Source of the DNA: Andrena cerasifolii
Taxonomy: Eukaryota; Arthropoda; Insecta; Hymenoptera; Andrenidae
Direction: 5' to 3'
Length of the DNA stretch: 64,000 nucleotides
Assembly (NCBI RefSeq): GCF_050908995.1
Contig: NC_135123.1
Location: 4,278,001-4,342,000, forward strand
The position numbers and the translations under genes were made by a program. The notes under the pieces are model-generated. The model did no database searches. It was given only the letters and a program-made list of their open reading frames with translations, and was not told where the DNA came from. Position 1 is the first letter of the stretch, and every line of letters starts with the position of its first letter. This document shows positions 23,728 through 34,335 of this stretch, one piece after another.

Positions 23728-23990
23728 TCACAAAGTTTCAGAATTTTTGGAATTTTCGGGTTTGGGATCTTCTCTCGTTAGCTGGGCAACCTGAACATGT
23801 AGTTCCCCGAAATGCTGGAAGTAACCGTTCAAACATGTGACGTGATGGATAATTTTATTCGAAAATCCTTCAGCGTACAACTGCTGTGCCATCACAGCAC
23901 TGCGTTTGCTCTTCTCGCAAATTAAGGGCATTCCAAATTTAACCTCATCACTATAACGATCCATAACAATTATAACTACCGTTTCGAAAG
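23728..23990 (-). pseudogene. DUF4817-like helix-turn-helix fragment of a transposon-associated protein
   Basis: The minus-strand frame contains DRYSDEVKFGMPLI, then SAVMAQQLYAEGFSNKIIHH and VTCLNGYFQHFGELHVQ. The spacing and residues (A..LYAE.F..K..HH.T...Y.QH.GE) fit the DUF4817-type domain found beside mariner-like transposases in insects, whose usual core is LY.ERFPNR..PHH.TF. The family Arg/Pro residues are replaced, and nothing downstream continues into the expected next domain, so I regard it as a remnant. Its 3' end overlaps the TTCACAAAGTTTCAGAATTT repeat shared with the element at 20.6-21.2 kb, suggesting that repeat derives from the end of this gene. Confidence 0.5.
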
Positions 23991-24293
23991 ATCGCAAATG
24001 TATAGACTCATGTCTTCCACGGTTATCAGTAGCGGATATGAAACATTTGAATGTTTATATTCGTTACGCGAAAGGTCAGAGCAATTTGATCGCCCAACAA
24101 CACTGTGTTTGTGTACGGCAGTGCAGGATTCCTCTAAAATACGTCTTTGCATTTCTTCTGTTCTGATGACAAAGAAGGTATATTGCGGTGCTTGCCAAAT
24201 TCGCGGAAATAAATTACAGGCTTCCATTTAAAAATCTAAAGGTCTAACCCAAAAATCTAACCCAGACCTTGAAAACTTTGAAAGAAAATAAGG

Positions 24294-25577
24294 ATATACT
24301 TCCGAATGGCCCCAGTGGCCGATCGACACGAGGCTTGAGGGGATGGGTGGGGAGGGGGTGTGACCCTAAATCTAAAATCGTAGCTTCGGGAATTTGGTAA
24401 TTATGCAGAACAGGTGTTTCCTCACCGATTTCAATGATTTTTGGATATGTTGTCGGGGACATGATTCTGAACAACTTTTTCCTATACATGTTACCGCCGC
24501 CCGACCTTCGTTTCCAAGATATTCGCGAAAAACTTCTTTTGACTTATTCCAACGCAACGCATTCCACTTTCCAACTTGTCCCGGGTATTAGTATTGCTTG
24601 GGGCTAGACTAGCCCGGGAGGCGCGCGCCCGCTTGCGGGCGCGTAAAGCATGATTGCGAACTGATGTGAGTTTAGAGATTTGAACCAAAACTTGCGGATG
24701 CCCGTCAACACCCCGACTCATATCGGTTCGCTATCATGCTTTACGCGCCCCCCACACTGATCTAGCCCCAACCAAACACTAATACCCGGGACAAGTTGGA
24801 AAGTGGAATGCGTTGTGTCGGAATAAGTCAAAAGAAGTTTTTCGCAAATATCTCGGAACACTAACCAAAATTATAACACCAAAGCAAGAAATCGCTTAAA
24901 AAGTTGTTGAGAATGTTCAGTTTCACAACATATCCAAAAATCATTGAAATCGGTGAGGAAACACCTGTTCTGCATAATTACCGAGAATTCATTAGTTTCC
25001 GAAATATTAACAAAAAATTATTGTTAATTTTTTTTACAAATTATTTCTTTGAACTGCATATACATAGCCCTAACAGGGTTTCATCCTGCCCCCAATTTGT
25101 CCTACGGACAGCTGGACGCGTTCTCCTTACCCCCACGGGCCCCTCAGGCGCCTAAATAGCGAAATTCAATTCCAATTTTCTCGAAAACAAAGCGCGATAT
25201 TAAAAAATTGTATTCTATATTTTCGTCTTATTTTGGCCTGTAGAATCACCCCCATAGAGTATTACCTGTCAATAAAGTAATAAGTATCCACCCTGTATAA
25301 TAGGATGGATCGCATCTCCAAGTTTCTGGTTGAAATCTCCAAACTTGCATCGCTTTACGCACCCCCGGCACTAATCTAGCCCCAACCAATACTAATACCC
25401 AGAACAAGTTGGAAAGTGGAATGCATAATGTCGGAATAAGTCAACAGAAATACTACATTTTTTTTATTAATATCTCGTAAACTAATAAATTCCCAAAACA
25501 ACAATTTTAGATTAAGGGTCCAAACACCCTCCCCTCAAATCTCGCGTCGTTCGGCCACTGGGGCCATTCAGAAGTAC
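24294..25577. mobile_element. Complex inverted-repeat element with three copies of one arm
   Basis: The outer ends mirror each other: ACTTCCGAATGGCCCCAGTG (about 24297) and the complement of CACTGGGGCCATTCAGAAGT (about 25558-25577). Inside, a segment with CCGATTTCAATGATTTTTGG, ACTTATTCC.AC..AACGCATTCCAC, TCC.ACTTGTCCCGGGTATTA and TGGGGCTAGA occurs at 24400-24620. It recurs inverted at 24750-24990 and again, more diverged, at 25350-25510. The simplest reading is a long hairpin element into or beside which a second partial copy has been joined. No coding content. Confidence 0.82.
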
Positions 25578-26804
25578 AGCCGAAAATAGCCCACAAAAAG
25601 TGTACTGCCTGTGAGTCCCACTGAACCAGGGTACTACTTAAAAAGAACATAATTGGAATTGGTACAGTAGTAACGGAAATAATTGAGGTGGATCAAGTCA
25701 CCACGATTAATGAGAAAGTAGCGATCAAATATCTTGCAATAATTTCATTATATTTACTTGCACGAGGTGTCCAACCGACTGGTTGCATCAGATCCCGATT
25801 CTCTAAAGTCGTATGATCCCTGTCGGCTTAGAAACACATGGAACGGTCGCTGCTATCATGGGAAAAGGTTAATGACGAGCAGCCATAGCCGGTAACGAAA
25901 GGTGAAGAAGGTGGGCTCTCCAGCTCCTCTCATTTTCCCTTCCTCTGCTCCCTGTCTCTTTTTCTTGTTCGCAAGCATGGTCAGAAACGGACGATGACTT
26001 GCGTCCCGACCAGCGGCAAAATAGAGGTGTTCGAGATGAGAGGGCGGCGCGCTGCGTTTATTTATCCTGCCTGCTCCGAGGCTCGAAACCCGCACCTCCT
26101 CCACCATTCATTTTTCTTACTCTTCTTTTGCTTACCTTCATTTTCTTTCTTGCTGTTTCCCTCCACCCTCCCCCAACGCGTTCCGCGGGGTTTATCCTTC
26201 CCCAGTTCCTCCTACTACTCAGCCCCGACCACTTCGTCCTTTTTGTCCTCGTTGCCCCGATCAACTCCCTCTTCTTCGCCGCGGCCGCTTCTTTCGGTCA
26301 TTCTTGCTTTCCCGCGTTTTTCAGTCGGTGAAGTGTTATGATGCGGGCATTGTTGTATTATATTCTCTTCCCGTTTCTTCTTTCGAGTGTAAACTTTGCC
26401 CACCGTCACGTGGAAAACAGATGAATCTCGCAGAAGTGCCTAAACAGTTGCTTTCGACATATTTCTATGGTAGGAATGAAAAAGAATCGTGAGCCGTCTG
26501 AACCGATATCGAATTTTCATTCGGTCAAGTTTTGTAACGTAAAAAGGTGCCGATGGCTGCCACCTAGGGTCCGACTAACTCTCATGAATCGTAATTACAC
26601 CAAAACGAAACCTAAACACAGCAAAAGGTGTGAAAGCGAGCCCACTTTTGAAAATTCGGGGAGAAAAAAATATGAGAAAACTTGGAACTATATTGGCGTA
26701 ACATGCGGGTAAGACAGATTAAGGGACAAGGTACTTTTTTGGCTAGACCGAGATTTACATTTGTCTCATCGTAAACTGACTGCGAAACTGATCAATGTTC
26801 TTTC
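25578..26804. other. Unassigned sequence with a GC- and pyrimidine-rich island (25860-26340)
   Basis: The island contains long C/T tracts on the plus strand and overlapping ORFs in several frames (to 115 codons) rich in S/P/L/F or, on the other strand, R/K/E/G. This is the signature of biased composition rather than coding. No domain. It resembles the island at 6050-6800 in texture. Confidence 0.45.
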
Positions 26805-27130
26805 TAGGGTGCTTTCTTTCCCGTAGCGTGCAAAGGATATATATATAAAAAAAGTAAAAAAATTACGCCAAGTACATGAAATCAAATAAATCACAAAAAT
26901 AGAAGGTAATAATAATTACAAAATAAAAAAAAAATGTGAAATCAAAATGAGCTGCTAGTACATAAAGGTAAGGGTGCTTTCTTTCCCGCAGCGTGCAAAG
27001 GATATATATATACTTGGCGTAATTTTTTTACTTTTTTTAAGTTTTTTTATGGGGTTACCTTCTACTTTTGTGATTTATTTTATTTCATGTACTTGGCGTA
27101 ATTTTTTTACTTTTTTAAAAAAATTTATGG
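26805..27130. repeat. Rearranged inverted and direct repeats (template-switch type)
   Basis: A block of about 38 bp (GGGTGCTTTCTTTCCCG.AG, CGTGCAAAGGATATATATA) occurs at about 26808 and again at about 26971. The sequence at 26850-26910 (AAAAAAATTACGCCAAGTAC, ATGAAATC, AAATCACAAAAATAGAAGG) recurs inverted at about 27053-27115. A part of it (TACTTGGCGTAATTTTTTTA) occurs twice in that orientation, near 27010 and 27090. Confidence 0.8.
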
Positions 27131-27186
27131 GGATATATACCTACTTTTTGTATGTGTATAGCTATCTCAATACTCTAGACTAGAAG

Positions 27187-27735
27187 TTTGACAACCCGAA
27201 AATTCTAAAAAATCTGACACTTTGCAGAAATGTTACTCAAGTGATGCTAATTACGTGACTATTTTTTTATTCGGCAATAAAACAGTCCCAAGGGTGAAAA
27301 CACCCCCTCAAAGAAATGGTGAGTTGTCATGTTATCGCGAATATTTGAGGGATCGTAAGAAATATCGAAAATAAGTTCAATTCAAAGTTTTATGAGTTTA
27401 TGACTTCCGATATCCTACAATATGGTGATAAAGAATTGTCGTAAAAAATGGTAATGGGTATAAATATTGAAAAAAATAATGTTTTTCGCAAATTCTTTAT
27501 CGCCACTTTATAGGAAACAATAAACCATAGAACTTTGAATTTAACTTCTTTTTTTATATATTTTACAGTTTCGTAGATATTCGCGATAATCTGAGAAGTC
27601 ACAATTTTTCGAGGAGCTATTTTCACCCTTAGGGCCATTTTGTAGCCAAATCAAAAATAGTTACATTATTAGCATTACTTGAGCTAAATTTCTGCAGTTT
27701 CAATTTTTTTTAATTTTCGAGTTGCCGAGCCTCCC
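27187..27735. mobile_element. Palindromic element of about 550 bp
   Basis: Mirrored arms centred near 27,460. They share GGGTGAAAA flanked by CC.CCTC.A (plus-strand CACCCTTAGGG on the right), CAGAAAT.T.ACTCAAGT.ATGCTAAT, and TATCGCGAATAT. The ends hold GACAACCCGAAAATTC and the mirror of GAATTTTCGAGTTGCCGA-like sequence. A diverged single arm of the same family lies at 47830-48025. The 82-codon ORF on the minus strand lies within one arm and is not supported. Confidence 0.75.
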
Positions 27736-28146
27736 TCGTAAGTAGTCGAATTAAACAATAATACATGCAGATAATATTAATAAAAGTATAGTACAAGCAA
27801 ACAATAGTGAAAAAGGGATACAAAATATAAATATATAAAAGTGCAAAATGAACGATTATTTATCAATATTTATTACTAAAAAGTTAGGCGCACTTGTTCA
27901 ATGGGGACAATAATAAATGGAGTCACTTTGGTTTTTACACCGTGTGGTGTCCATTTAATTAAGACGCGATTACGTTGTATTATAACAGTATCGATACACG
28001 ATCATTGTGCTTGCATACTTATCCAAATGAATCGGTATGTGTTATAATATAAAGAGAAATCGTGCGGCACTGTAAGGAAGTATCAGTGCAGAGCGTATGT
28101 AACTTTTAAGGCCCTGTGGAAACAAACGAACCAATAGCACGCGATA
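27736..28146. other. Unassigned AT-rich sequence
   Basis: No ORF or repeat that I can support. The sequence rises in GC towards 28.1 kb and leads into the candidate promoter. Confidence 0.4.
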
Positions 28147-28238
28147 CACGTGACCCGTGCGCATATAAAACTCCTCAACGCGCCTGGCACGTTCATCTCA
28201 AGCTACAGTAGAACGCCTCACGTGGTACAAGGCACGTG
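28147..28238 (+). promoter_or_regulatory. Candidate TATA promoter with three CACGTG boxes
   Basis: The palindromic E-box CACGTG occurs at 28147-28152, 28219-28224 and 28233-28238. TATAAAA lies at 28164-28170. A TCATCT sequence places an A at 28195, 31 bases after the first T of the TATA box, close to insect TATA-initiator spacing. The surrounding 120 bp is more GC-rich than its flanks. No ORF follows before the Harbinger remnant at 28437, so it could belong to a non-coding transcript, to an LTR-like element, or be chance. Confidence 0.3.
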
Positions 28239-28682
28239 ACACGCGATCAACCCATAAAATTGTTATGTAGTTCCCTTACTCACGTTTCGCGGGGCTTTGA
28301 AACATGTTCAATTACTTACAGAACAATTTAAGTACTCCCGTAAACTGGGGAAACATTGGCATGTTTCCGGAACATTTTGCTGCATAATATAAAAATTAAC
28401 ATTTTTACATTTGCTTCAAGCATCCTATCATAACTTTGGGCCGTATGCATGAAAGCTAGTATAAGCTTTTACTAGTTATTTTTCAAGCAAATACTCAGCT
28501 CCGTGTGCAATAAAGGATGAAGTATTTATTAGAGATAGTTTTGACTCATTTTTCAGTAAATACGTGACATACGTATGCATAACGCATAGTACTTACTGAA
28601 AACTGCAAGTAAATGCTAGCGTTATCTTAAGTCTGCCAGTCGTCTGTCTTAAATTGTCTGCTGAATCGCAATCATAGCGTTG

Positions 28683-29692
28683 CACAGTGGTTGGAGTATA
28701 CTACATGCTGGCTGGACAAAATTATTTTTTCAAGGTATTGTTTATATAGGGTTCAAATTGTATCACAGTTTATTATTTCACCAAAAATATCAATAAAATA
28801 AAAATATGGCTAATTCAATAAAGGAAAAAGAACAAAACGACAGTAGATGTTGTGCTTTAACTATAATTATCAGTTATAACATTATGATTATTCCTGTAAT
28901 TTCTAAGTTTTCTATGGAATTTTGAAAAAATTTCGAGCCACAGTTGACTCACCTAACATAAAATGGCTATTAAAACAGTATTCCACGTCGTTTCACGCTA
29001 CAAGGGTTAAATGCACGGAAAGTAGAGACTTTCTAGTTTTTTTTTTAATCACATGACCGATCTGCAGAAATTTGCAAAACTATATAAATTTGCAAACTCA
29101 TATTTCAGACTCTATACGTATTATAGATTAGCTATAACTATAAGTGTGCCTTATAACTATTAATTTCTTGTTAATTACATTACATTACATTATAGAGTCT
29201 GAAATATAACAACAGTGCTATCTCTTCTGCCGAGCGTCGCACTCGAAAAAAATTCACAAAATATAGTTTTGCAAATTTTTGCAGATCGATCGTGTGATTA
29301 AAAAAAACTAGAAAGTCTATACTTTCCGTACATTCCACCCTTGTTGCGTGGAACGACGTGGAACATATAGCAAAACACTGTTTTAATAGCCATTTTATAT
29401 TAGGTGAGTCAACTGTGGCTCGAAATTTTTTTCAAACTCCACAGAAAACTCAGAAATTACAGGAATAAACATAATGTTGCAACTGATAATTATATTTACA
29501 GTTACAATACTGTCGTTTTGTTCTTTTTCCTTTATTGAATTAGCCATATTTTTATTTTACTGATATTTTTAGTGAATTAATAAACTGTGGTACGAATCAG
29601 GTTTGTGTCTAACAATTTGAACCCCATATAAACCCAATACCGCGAAAAAATAATTTTGTGCAGCTAGCATGTAGTATCCTCCAACCACTGTG
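28683..29692. mobile_element. 1010-bp foldback element inserted into the Harbinger remnant
   Basis: Near-mirror arms of more than 430 bp with terminal CACAGTGGTTGGAG and CTCCAACCACTGTG (the right copy reads CCTCCAACCACTGTG). The arms share GGTTCAAATTGT, AATATGGCTAATTCAATAAA, GAAAAAGAACAAAACGACAG, GAGCCACAGTTGACTCACCT and ACGTCGTTTCACGC-like blocks. The centre near 29,150 is AT-rich and holds the pair CATATTTCAGACTCTATA / TATAGAGTCTGAAATAT. No ORF. The target duplication is not evident. Confidence 0.9.
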
Positions 29693-29694
29693 CG

Positions 29695-30090
29695 ATGTTC
29701 ATGCAAATCCGTGCCCACAAGGTTTACAAAAGTCGAAGAGACCATACCCGAGAGTACCGTGCCATGTTTAGATTCGAAGAACACCATGTGAACTACCTGG
29801 CGGATAAATTTTTAGATATCATGAACGAAGCCAGAAGTGGCGGTCTTTCACGGAAAAAGAAAATCGAGGTATTTTTTAGACACATAGGTGAGCCCGGTTT
29901 GCAAGTAGGCATTGGTGAGGTTACTGGTGTTCATCAGAGTAGGTACAGTTAGTCGAACAGTAAGTTGCCAGGAAAATCTGTACATACCAAACGCCAAGAC
30001 TGGATTAAATTTCCAAAAAATACAAATGAAGTAGAAAAAGTCAAAAGAGGTTAGCAGACAAAATTCAGGTTTTTTTTGAACCCGTCTAAC
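29695..30090 (+). pseudogene. PIF/Harbinger (HARBI1-like) transposase, N-terminal part, degenerate
   Basis: The frame starting in 29695 reads REYRAMFRFEEHHVNYLADK, a GGLSRKKKIEVFFRHIG segment and GEVTGVHQS. After a stop it continues with RQDWIKFPKNTNEVEKVKRG. This is the order in Harbinger nucleases: F.....Y L, GG.LS...K....LR...G, G.S.STVSR, then WI.FP and the region leading to the first catalytic Asp. The bases around 29940-29965 can be read as the STVSRTV helix if two small frameshifts are allowed. The DDE core that should follow is missing, and stops occur at about 29950 and 30051. Confidence 0.78.
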
Positions 30091-30670
30091 CAGAATGCAC
30101 CCTTAAATGGTTCTAGCCTACTTTCAGAATAACAGAGTAAATTTAAATAATGCTCAGAGCGAACTGAAGTTACCCGAGTAACAAAAGGCTATAATTACAA
30201 ATACAACAATTTTGTTCCCCCAAACAAATATTCAGTCATAGTTGCCGCTTTATCAGTGACCAGTCCTTCGCTTTCTTGCTACGCGTTATAAATTACCTTC
30301 TCCGTAATCTTTCCGCCTGGCCGGCGGTACCGAGTGAGATTTTTTCTTCCCGAGCGGAGTTAGAGTGCCAGTTTTGTTCGCTATCGACTTGCGTTATCCG
30401 TAGACATCTCGGCATTGCTTACAAGCTTTTTTTATCTCCCCCTTTCAATTCGACGAGCTTTCGACGTTACAACCGGCAAGACGAGCCCTGTAATCACCCA
30501 CCGATGCCGCCATCGTCATAAAACCTACATAAAGCATCGTAGCTTAAGCCACGCATCGCCGCGGCCCATTCAAAGGCGAACATTACGAACAATAATTTCA
30601 TTAGTAATCTTGTTGTTTTTGATCCTCTCACACTGACTTTCCGAAATGTTTTACATTCCCGTTTCATTAT
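30091..30670. other. Unassigned sequence
   Basis: Moderately GC-rich between 30300 and 30600 with overlapping ORFs up to 82 codons that carry no recognisable motif. Confidence 0.45.
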
Positions 30671-30672
30671 AC

Positions 30673-30720
30673 AGGGTGAGTCACCTAAGCCGCCTGAGTA
30701 ATTTCTACAGTTTTTGATAT
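30673..30720. mobile_element. Solo end of a TA-target (mariner-like) element
   Basis: TACAGGGTGAGTCACCTAAG matches the CAGGGTG..TCA type of terminus with its TA. No inverted partner is visible before the large palindrome starts 130 bp later, so the element is truncated or extends in diverged form. Confidence 0.45.
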
Positions 30721-30850
30721 AGGAAGAAATGTTTGTGACCAAAAGTTGTTTGGATCCGAGGTGCCCATTACGTGGTGGACGAAGCTTTTTCTCAGGTGGA
30801 GGTGCTCAGAATAGTGTTTTCCAAACTTTTATGAATCGCCACCCCTCTTA

Positions 30851-32678
30851 TCAACAGACGCGGTGGCGTCTGGAAGCTAATTCCCCCTTCCCCTCTACCC
30901 ATAGGCACACTGAGCGACCAAGTCCCCATACACGAATGCTAGCGAAATTGGTACGGCCCCGCAGCTATGTTGGCCTTATTATCTTATCTTAGACATAGTT
31001 ACGGTGTTTTAACATGATCCAGCGAATAATTTCTTCTTTTTTTTAACCCATTTGTCCTTTTACTTAATGTTTCAAGCTGTTTTTCTGAAAGATATAAGAT
31101 TTATTCTGAATTAATAGTTGTATAAATGATACTTTTAGGATTTCGAGGTATGACGTCACGTTTTCCTTCTCCACTTGACGCCAGTAGGTGTCGCCTCGAA
31201 AGCATAATTTATAAATGTCGCTTGGCTGTCATTCAATCATAATAACCTGCTAGTTGTTAACATTTTTGAAACGTCACGATGGCGAAGAAGATATTTAATC
31301 AAGGTTAAAGGTAGGATTATTTAGAAAATATTTAATATGAAAAAAGTGACGAAATCCCCCCCTCCCCCATAAACATGATTCATGTATGGAAGAAGCTAAT
31401 TCCCTTTAATTCACGAAAAGTTCTCACGCAAAGATTGTGAAATCATCTTTGCTAATTCCAATTGTACCTTTAATTCGCGAAAAACATTAAAAACATTCTC
31501 AGGCAAAGATTGTGAAATCAACTTTGCTGATTCCAATTGTATTCTCGTTCTCCGTTCGAACACTGATTCCTCTGTCACTTTTTATACTTGACATTCCTTT
31601 ATTGGCCACAAATCAATTCAGTGCTCAGATTTTCAGCTTCGGTTTTAAGGAATTAGCGGGCGAGGCCTGTAGTTGACACAAAAACTTTTATAAGCGGGAC
31701 ATCTTCTGTTAAAAATGTCGTATGAAAATCGTTTTACGATGGAAAATAATAAAAACTTGGTGGAGACTAATTTAAACGAATGTGATATGAAACATTTTGT
31801 TTTAAGTCGACTTCATCGTTTTTTCTTATACAATGCCCGCTAATTCCTTAAAACCGAAGCTGAAAATCTGAGCACTGAATTGATTTGTGGCCAATAAAGG
31901 AATGTCAAGTATAAAAAGTGACAGAGGAATCAGTGTTCGAACGGAGAACGAGAATACAATTGGAATTAGCAAAGTTGATTTCACAATCTTTGCCTGAGAA
32001 TGTTTTTAATGTTTTTCGTGAATTAAAGGTACAATTGGAATTAGCAAAGATGATTTCACAATCTTTGCGTGAGAACTGTTTTCGTGAATTAAAGGGTTAA
32101 AGGTACAATTGGAATTAGCAAAGATGATTTCACAATCTTTGCGTGAGAACTTTTCGTGAATTAAAGGGAATTAGCTTCTTTCATACATGAATCATGTTTA
32201 TGGGGGGGGGGGGGATTTCATCACTTTTTTCATATTAAATATTTTCTAAATAATCCTACCTTTAACCTTGATTAAATATCTTCTTTAGTATGATAGAATG
32301 ACAGCCAAGTGACATTTATAAATTATGCTTTCGAGGCGACACCTACTGGCGTCAAGTGGAGAAGGAAAACGTGACGTCATACCTCGTAATCCTAAAAGTA
32401 TCATTTTTATAACTATTAATTCAGAATAAATCTTATATCTTTTAGACAAATAGCTTGATACATTAAGTAAACCGACATATAGGTTCGAACAAAAAAAAAG
32501 ATTCGCTGAATCATGTAAAAACACCGGGACTATGTCGTAAAATAAGATAATAAGGCTAAAATAGCTCCGACGACCTGTCAATTTCGCTATCTTTCGTGTA
32601 TAGAGGCATGGTCGCTCAGCGTGCCTATGGGTAGAGGGGAAGGGGGAATTAGCTTCCAGACGCCACCGCGTCTGTTGA
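30851..32678. mobile_element. Giant 1.83-kb palindrome (foldback element)
   Basis: Arms of nearly 900 bp mirror each other around about 31,765 with a spacer of about 160 bp. Ends are TCAACAGACGCGGTGGCGTC and its complement, with TA on both sides (30849-30850, 32679-32680). Both arms contain ACTGGCGTCAAGTGGAGAAG or its complement, a TGACGTCA-type site (ATGACGTCACG), a C- or G-run (CCCCCCTCCCCC / GGGGGGGGGG) and an ATGATTCATGTATG block. A 60-75-bp unit (ATTGTGAAATCA.CTTTGC, TTCCAATTGTA) occurs twice in the left arm and three times in the right, so the arms have diverged in copy number. ORFs inside (60-98 codons) are not supported. Confidence 0.92.
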
Positions 32679-32680
32679 TA

Positions 32681-34335
32681 TTATTATTGGTTGAAACAAA
32701 GAAGCCTGGATATACGTATAGTCTTCCGAAATTATTCAAGGTACGCAAGCTCAACTGCGGAAAGTAGTGAACGATAATTAAAACCACCTACAGTTCGTAT
32801 ATAATACAATATTTACAATATCAAGCAAGGTGCGCTTGAGAATTAGGTACATCGATGCAGATAATCAGATTCGAAGCAATCTCGTTCTACGCGAAGGAAG
32901 AAGAAAAAAAAAAGAACTATGGTGCCCTGGGTCGCTTTTAATTAAAGCAATCCATGGATTTCTGATGTCCCCTTTCCCCTTTTCCGCGATAGAACCAGCC
33001 GAACGACGACGGTTACGAGGAAGGGAACGAGACGCTCGGAGTTTCGAGAGAGGATCACCGACCAATTATCTGCTTCGATATGATCTTCCGCGTCTTTGCT
33101 CTCGCTTGCCTCGCCGAGCGGGCTTCGAACGGCCTTTTAAGCTCCCAAGGGAAATAAAGCTCCTTCGGGTTTCCTCTCGTTATTATACACACGTGCCGCT
33201 CGCCGAATCGCGGGCTCCACCCGGCGGATCTATTATCCTTGCCGAATACCGTGTATCTGTAATATTAAGAAACCGTTGTGGTTTCGCGCGATTAATGCGA
33301 TTAGCTTACGTAAACCGACTATTCATCCGCTTCGCTTCGGAGTTCGGCCATTGAAAAGGGAAAGTCTGCGTGCCACTTTGGTTCGGTGCAATGGTAAGGT
33401 GAAATGTTTAACATTTTCTACAATTCTTCGCCATTCGATTCCTGTAATTACGTTGTAACGAAAAGCACACTTTGCGACTTGATTAACGGGAATATCACCT
33501 TTCAATTACGCCTTCGAACTCCTCTCGCGTAATTGCGAATTTGGTAGCATTTCCTTTCTTAGCGAGCTCGAAAATATCAACTTTATGTCTGCTTTTGAAG
33601 GTAAGGTGAATGTCCCAATTTCGGCTCGTGTCCCCATTTCTGCTCGTTTCGGATTTTTCTTGTTATTGTAAGCGTCACGTTTGTACTACGATTGCAACAA
33701 AATAATTCTAAATTATTTGAACATTTACACGTTGAATACCCAATATGATTTTTTTGAAGCTGAGGAAGGGGTCCTCTGCAGTCCTGGTTTAGCAGATTAG
33801 GGGTAAGTTACAGAAATTAGTCGTTAACTACCGTGGCTTCAGTCGTATAGGTCGTAACTCCATGAAAAACATTAATCGCGTTTTTCTTTAAACAAATTTT
33901 TTAGGTCGGGAGCACATTTTTCTCAAAAATTACTGGACCCATTGAGCTAAAATTTTACACACATTCAAAGTGAATGTGTACCTATAGCCCGGAGCAGAAT
34001 TATATTAATAGTTTCAATACAACCCCCCACTCCTTGTTTTAGTTCAGGAAAAGTCGAGTAAAATCAAATATTAATTTTTAAACAGCTGCGATTTCGGTAA
34101 CAATGTCCGGACTTGGTTACATCTGCTTCGGACGATAAGTACACTCATATAGATTAAAAGAATCTTTGGTAGTTTCGTTTCAGATGACTAGGACGGCCGC
34201 AATTCGTGCGCCCGATGGGGCCGGTGTTTGATGACATGACCTGCGCTGCGGCGTGTAACTTGTACAAATTTCAATATAATGCATTCCAAAAATTTGTGTT
34301 GATAGTTCAAGGACTACTAAATATGCGTGCAAAAC
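32681..34335. other. Unassigned sequence with a GC-rich island (32880-33500)
   Basis: The island contains several ORFs, the longest 174 codons from 32830, rich in Arg and Leu and open in more than one frame. No family was recognised, so coding is not supported. 33.8-34.3 kb is AT-rich; the part near 33.84-34.06 kb has homopolymer runs and looks like decayed transposon DNA. Confidence 0.4.
33602..33640. mobile_element. Solo left end of the 53979-54349 family
   Basis: After GTA the sequence AGGTGAATGTCCCAATTTC, then TTTCTGCTCGTTTCG, repeats the TIR of the element at 53979-54349 (AGG.AAATGTCCCAATTTC, TGCTCATTT). TA directly precedes it, supporting TA as the target. No partner end was found. Confidence 0.6.

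Larger units (their letters stand above)
28437..30090 (+). mobile_element. Remnant of an autonomous PIF/Harbinger transposon, split by a foldback
   Basis: A G-rich end (GGGCCGTATGCATGAAAGC at 28437), of the form common for PIF/Harbinger TIRs, precedes a broken Harbinger transposase (29695-30090). Between them sits a 1010-bp foldback (28683-29692). The downstream inverted terminus was not found, so the element is truncated at its 3' side. The 28437-28682 part is AT-rich with ATACGTATGCATAACGCATA-type short palindromes. Confidence 0.55.

Noticed and set aside
25850..26410. Overlapping ORFs of 60-115 codons on both strands
   Set aside because: Same reason as at 6.2 kb; the C/T-rich strand gives S/P/L/F-rich peptides with no domain.
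32830..33354. 174-codon plus-strand ORF rich in Arg and Leu
   Set aside because: It lies in a GC-rich island where several frames on both strands are open; no family or splice support. Kept only as a GC island.
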